A stretch of DNA of 64,000 nt from positions 2,014,001 through 2,078,000 of the forward strand of contig NZ_CP077717.1 of NCBI RefSeq assembly GCF_019175345.1, read 5' to 3'. Both the position numbers and the translations under genes were made by a program. Source of the DNA: Saccharolobus shibatae B12 (lineage in GTDB: Archaea; Thermoproteota; Thermoprotei_A; Sulfolobales; Sulfolobaceae). The notes beneath the pieces were generated by a model that worked only from the letters and a program-made list of their open reading frames with translations, made no database searches and was not told the DNA's origin. Numbering within the stretch: the stretch's first letter is position 1; each line of letters begins with the position of its first letter. This document shows positions 61,554 to 64,000 of this stretch, piece after piece.

Positions 61554-63527
61554 TTATTTTCCTTTGTATTTAGGTTGTCTCCTTTCAATGAAAGCTTTCA
61601 TTCCTTCCTTAAAATCTTCTGTTGTAGATAGTAATACTAGTTCTTGAGAGGCCATTTGTAACTTATCTAGGTATGTATTTCTAATTGAATTTATTGTTTT
61701 CTTAATGGACATAGCAGATAATGGCGGAACTCTTTTAGCTTTTTCTACGATCTCTACGCCAGTTATTTCTAATTGATCTGGAGGTATTACGATATCTACT
61801 AATCCTAACTCTTTAGCTTGTCTTGCACTCATCCATTCTCCGGTCAAAGCATATCTAGCTATTTTTCTACTTACGAAACCAACACCTACAGACGATGCTA
61901 AAGGCGGTAAAGCACCTATTAGACCTTCTGGAATTGCGAACATTGCATCTTCACTAGCTATAACTATGTCAAACAATATAAGGAGTTCCATTCCTCCTCC
62001 AAAAGCTAATCCATTAACTTCCGCTATGACGGGTTTAGTATAATTAGATAGAGTATCTATTAATGGTGAAGATACCTTCTGGCTCCACTCAATTACGCTT
62101 GCAGTGTTTTCCCAATAATGCATCATTTCTATATCATCTCCAGCACAGAAAGCTCTGCCTTCACCAGTTATAATTACAGCTCTTACTTCCCTATCTTCTT
62201 TAGCTTTATTAAAAGCTTGAGCTAGTCCAGTCCACATTGCTTCGTTAAGTGCGTTTAGCTTATCCGCTCTTCTCATAGTTATCTTAGCGTAATCATGTAG
62301 TTTTTCGTATCTTACTGGGCCTAAGTCCACTCTCTCGTAATTCCATTTAAAGAAACCTTCTCCGCTTTTCACCCCTATTTTTCCTTTTTCAATCATTTCC
62401 TTAAGTAATGGATCTGGCTGATAATAATCATTACCAGTTTCGTGATATCTTTGTTCTAAAAAGTTCATAATGTTATCGATTCCAAATTTATCTGCAAAGG
62501 TTAAAGGTCCTTGGGGCCATCCCATTCCCTTTACCATTCCTTTTTCAATGTCCTGTGGGCTACTTATCTCATTTCTTATTAGCCACGCAGCCTCATTTAC
62601 GGCTGGAGCTATTATTCTTAAGGGATTTAATGAGTACATATTGTCATTAGGTAATATTTTAGGTCTTTCGTAAACTTTACTAGTATATGTGTAAAATCCT
62701 CTACCGCTTTTAACTCCCAATCTTTTCTCGTCGACCATTTTCTTTAAAACCTTAAAATGTGGTGGTTCTTTTTCTCCTCTTTTTACGGCTTCTAATGCTG
62801 CATTATATGAAATATCTATTCCAGTGAAATCTAAGAGTTCTAAAAATCCCATTGGCATGCCAAGTCTAAATCTTGCCATTGCATCTATATCCTCTTTCTG
62901 ATGACCTTCATCATAAAGTAAAATTGCCTCAGGGAAGGTTCTACCATTTATTCTATTTATTAAGAACCCCGGAACATCTTTTTTAACAATGACGTAATCT
63001 TTACCTATACTTTTAGCAAATTGCACTGTAATTTCTAACGTTTCTTGACTTGTTTTATTACCCATTATAATTTCAACTAGGGGCATAAGAACCGGGGGAT
63101 TCATGAAATGTAGACCTATGAACTTATCTTGTCTTCTAGTTGATTCTGCTAGAGAAGAAATAGGAATAGTAGATGTATTTGTAGCGAATATTGTACTAGA
63201 TTTTACTATATTATCTAGCTCTGAGAAAACTTTCTTTTTCACCTCACTATTTTCAACTGCAGCCTCAATTACGTAATCGACATCCATGAAATCCCTAAGA
63301 TTAGTCGTGGGGTTCATTCTACTCATTATTATTTCTGGGCTTTCTTTGAGTTTTCCACTTTCTTTTAGTTTTTGTAAACTCCAGTTAATTTTTGAAATCC
63401 CATTATTAAGGATATCTTGAGATACATCATTTAAATATACTTGGTATCCAGCTATTGCAGCTACCTCTGCTATACCATGTCCCATTGTTCCTGCTCCTAT
63501 TACACCAACTTTTGAGAAAATCGGCAT
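61554..63527 (-). CDS. Crotonyl-CoA hydratase / (S)-3-hydroxybutyryl-CoA dehydrogenase fusion
   Basis: 657 residues. Residues 1-~390: 3-hydroxyacyl-CoA dehydrogenase with VGVIGAGTMGHGIAEVAAIAG (Rossmann loop) and FIGLHFMNPPVLMPLVEI (catalytic His), plus a duplicated C-terminal dimer domain. Residues ~400-657: crotonase with GEGRAFCAGDDIEMM, EVNGLAFGGGMELLILFDIV and the catalytic Glu in AIPEGLIGALPP. This dehydrogenase-first order is the archaeal fusion that works in the 3-hydroxypropionate/4-hydroxybutyrate CO2 cycle of Sulfolobales (as in Metallosphaera) and in beta-oxidation. Flanked by repeats. Confidence 0.93.
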   Translation of the reverse strand: MPIFSKVGVIGAGTMGHGIAEVAAIAGYQVYLNDVSQDILNNGISKINWSLQKLKESGKLKESPEIIMSRMNPTTNLRDFMDVDYVIEAAVENSEVKKKVFSELDNIVKSSTIFATNTSTIPISSLAESTRRQDKFIGLHFMNPPVLMPLVEIIMGNKTSQETLEITVQFAKSIGKDYVIVKKDVPGFLINRINGRTFPEAILLYDEGHQKEDIDAMARFRLGMPMGFLELLDFTGIDISYNAALEAVKRGEKEPPHFKVLKKMVDEKRLGVKSGRGFYTYTSKVYERPKILPNDNMYSLNPLRIIAPAVNEAAWLIRNEISSPQDIEKGMVKGMGWPQGPLTFADKFGIDNIMNFLEQRYHETGNDYYQPDPLLKEMIEKGKIGVKSGEGFFKWNYERVDLGPVRYEKLHDYAKITMRRADKLNALNEAMWTGLAQAFNKAKEDREVRAVIITGEGRAFCAGDDIEMMHYWENTASVIEWSQKVSSPLIDTLSNYTKPVIAEVNGLAFGGGMELLILFDIVIASEDAMFAIPEGLIGALPPLASSVGVGFVSRKIARYALTGEWMSARQAKELGLVDIVIPPDQLEITGVEIVEKAKRVPPLSAMSIKKTINSIRNTYLDKLQMASQELVLLSTTEDFKEGMKAFIERRQPKYKGK

Positions 63528-63682
63528 TGTTTTAAATACTTAATATAAGCTAATAAATTTTACATCTAACGATATGTTAGAGTCTTCTAGCCTATGTTTG
63601 CAAAAACATTAACACTTAGACATTGTTTTAAGAAATTTCGGCTTAAATAGTCTTTTTCTTTGTAGATGTAACGTTACCATTT

Positions 63683-63868
63683 GATTAAACCATTGCTAAG
63701 ATCCTTAGCAAACCTTAGGTAAAGGATTACGTAGCCTATTGAAATTTCAACGATAAAGTGATTAAAGACACTTCGGCTACTGCCATAGTGGGCTCATCGT
63801 TACTTAAACTTTCCTATTGGGAATTCACTAAGAATACTATTGAAAGTTTTGTGGAGAATTATGTATAA
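63683..63868 (+). pseudogene. Decayed gene fragment with a repeat at its start
   Basis: Starts with the direct repeat shared with 61335. The plus strand then reads VKDYVAY.NFNDKVIKDTSA TAIVGSSLLKLSYWEFTKNT IESFVENYV with a stop replacing one aromatic residue (the dot). The pattern (YW-F...DTSATAI..S.LL.L) resembles the active-site region of (alpha/alpha)6-barrel glucuronyl-hydrolase-like (GH88) proteins. Assignment is tentative. The rest of the window edge (63869-64000) and 63528-63682 have no recognisable gene. Confidence 0.35.
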
Positions 63869-64000
63869 CTCTAAAATACTGGGAGCATTAGCCAATGGGT
63901 GCTATTTTAAAAACGAGAGTTGGGGGTTTTAACTGTGAGCTTATATGGGCTCATTATTTTTTATTTGAATCTTGATTGAAATTGGAAGGTAGATTAGATA

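Overview
The window is archaeal and fits a Sulfolobus/Saccharolobus chromosome. The DNA is AT-rich with many leaderless genes. Hallmark genes include the trehalose operon treZ-treX-treY, tricorn protease, a Dps-like protein next to a Rieske protein and a Crn1-type CRISPR ring nuclease, the peroxiredoxin Bcp1, a TFS4-like RNA polymerase inhibitor and a 3-hydroxyacyl-CoA dehydrogenase/crotonase fusion. No rRNA, tRNA or CRISPR array was seen.

Layout. 1-4.3 kb: the tail of a surface protein, an EmrB/QacA-type exporter flanked by two paralogous ~100-residue proteins of unknown function, and decayed IS/MITE sequence. 4.3-11.4 kb: hemerythrin-like protein, TFS4, then an aromatic-degradation block on the minus strand: LigB-type dioxygenase, 4-hydroxyphenylacetate 3-hydroxylase (hpaB), VOC-type catechol 2,3-dioxygenase, flavin reductase (hpaC), and an MFS transporter gene split by an IS630-family element. 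11.5-23.8 kb: an HTH_10 (bacterio-opsin-activator type) regulator, two acyl-CoA synthetases, an acyl-CoA dehydrogenase, two thiolase-fold proteins lacking the thiolase catalytic residues, two DUF35 OB-fold proteins, and an indolepyruvate:ferredoxin oxidoreductase-like pair (iorAB) overlapping a CoA ligase gene. I read 5-24 kb as one catabolic island for aryl compounds, possibly aromatic amino acids. An AGTTTAAT half-site lies just upstream of the likely TATA boxes of five promoters and suggests a local regulon.

23.8-37 kb: bcp1, an ETHE1-like metallo-beta-lactamase protein, a TrmB-type regulator, an MFS transporter, a divergent Nramp-related transporter whose start codon seems lost, dps, Rieske, crn1, a degenerate metallophosphoesterase, dienelactone hydrolase with an overlapping 31-residue ORF, a sedolisin protease, and a TenA-like gene interrupted by a solo TnpB element. 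The element's ends can be read exactly at TTTAA. 37-46 kb: an orphan molybdopterin hydroxylase large subunit, a four-helix membrane protein, then treZ, a 29-codon ORF, treX and treY.

46-58 kb: a mosaic of decayed transposases and repeats between treY and tricorn, carrying a zinc-ribbon membrane protein, an HTH/beta-solenoid protein and a VapBC pair; then tricorn, a structured repeat, a riboflavin-pathway reductase and a second VapBC pair. 58-64 kb: an acyl-CoA synthetase, remains of a second one, the HCDH/crotonase fusion, MITE copies and a decayed gene at the right edge.

All assignments come from reading the sequence; no database search was run.
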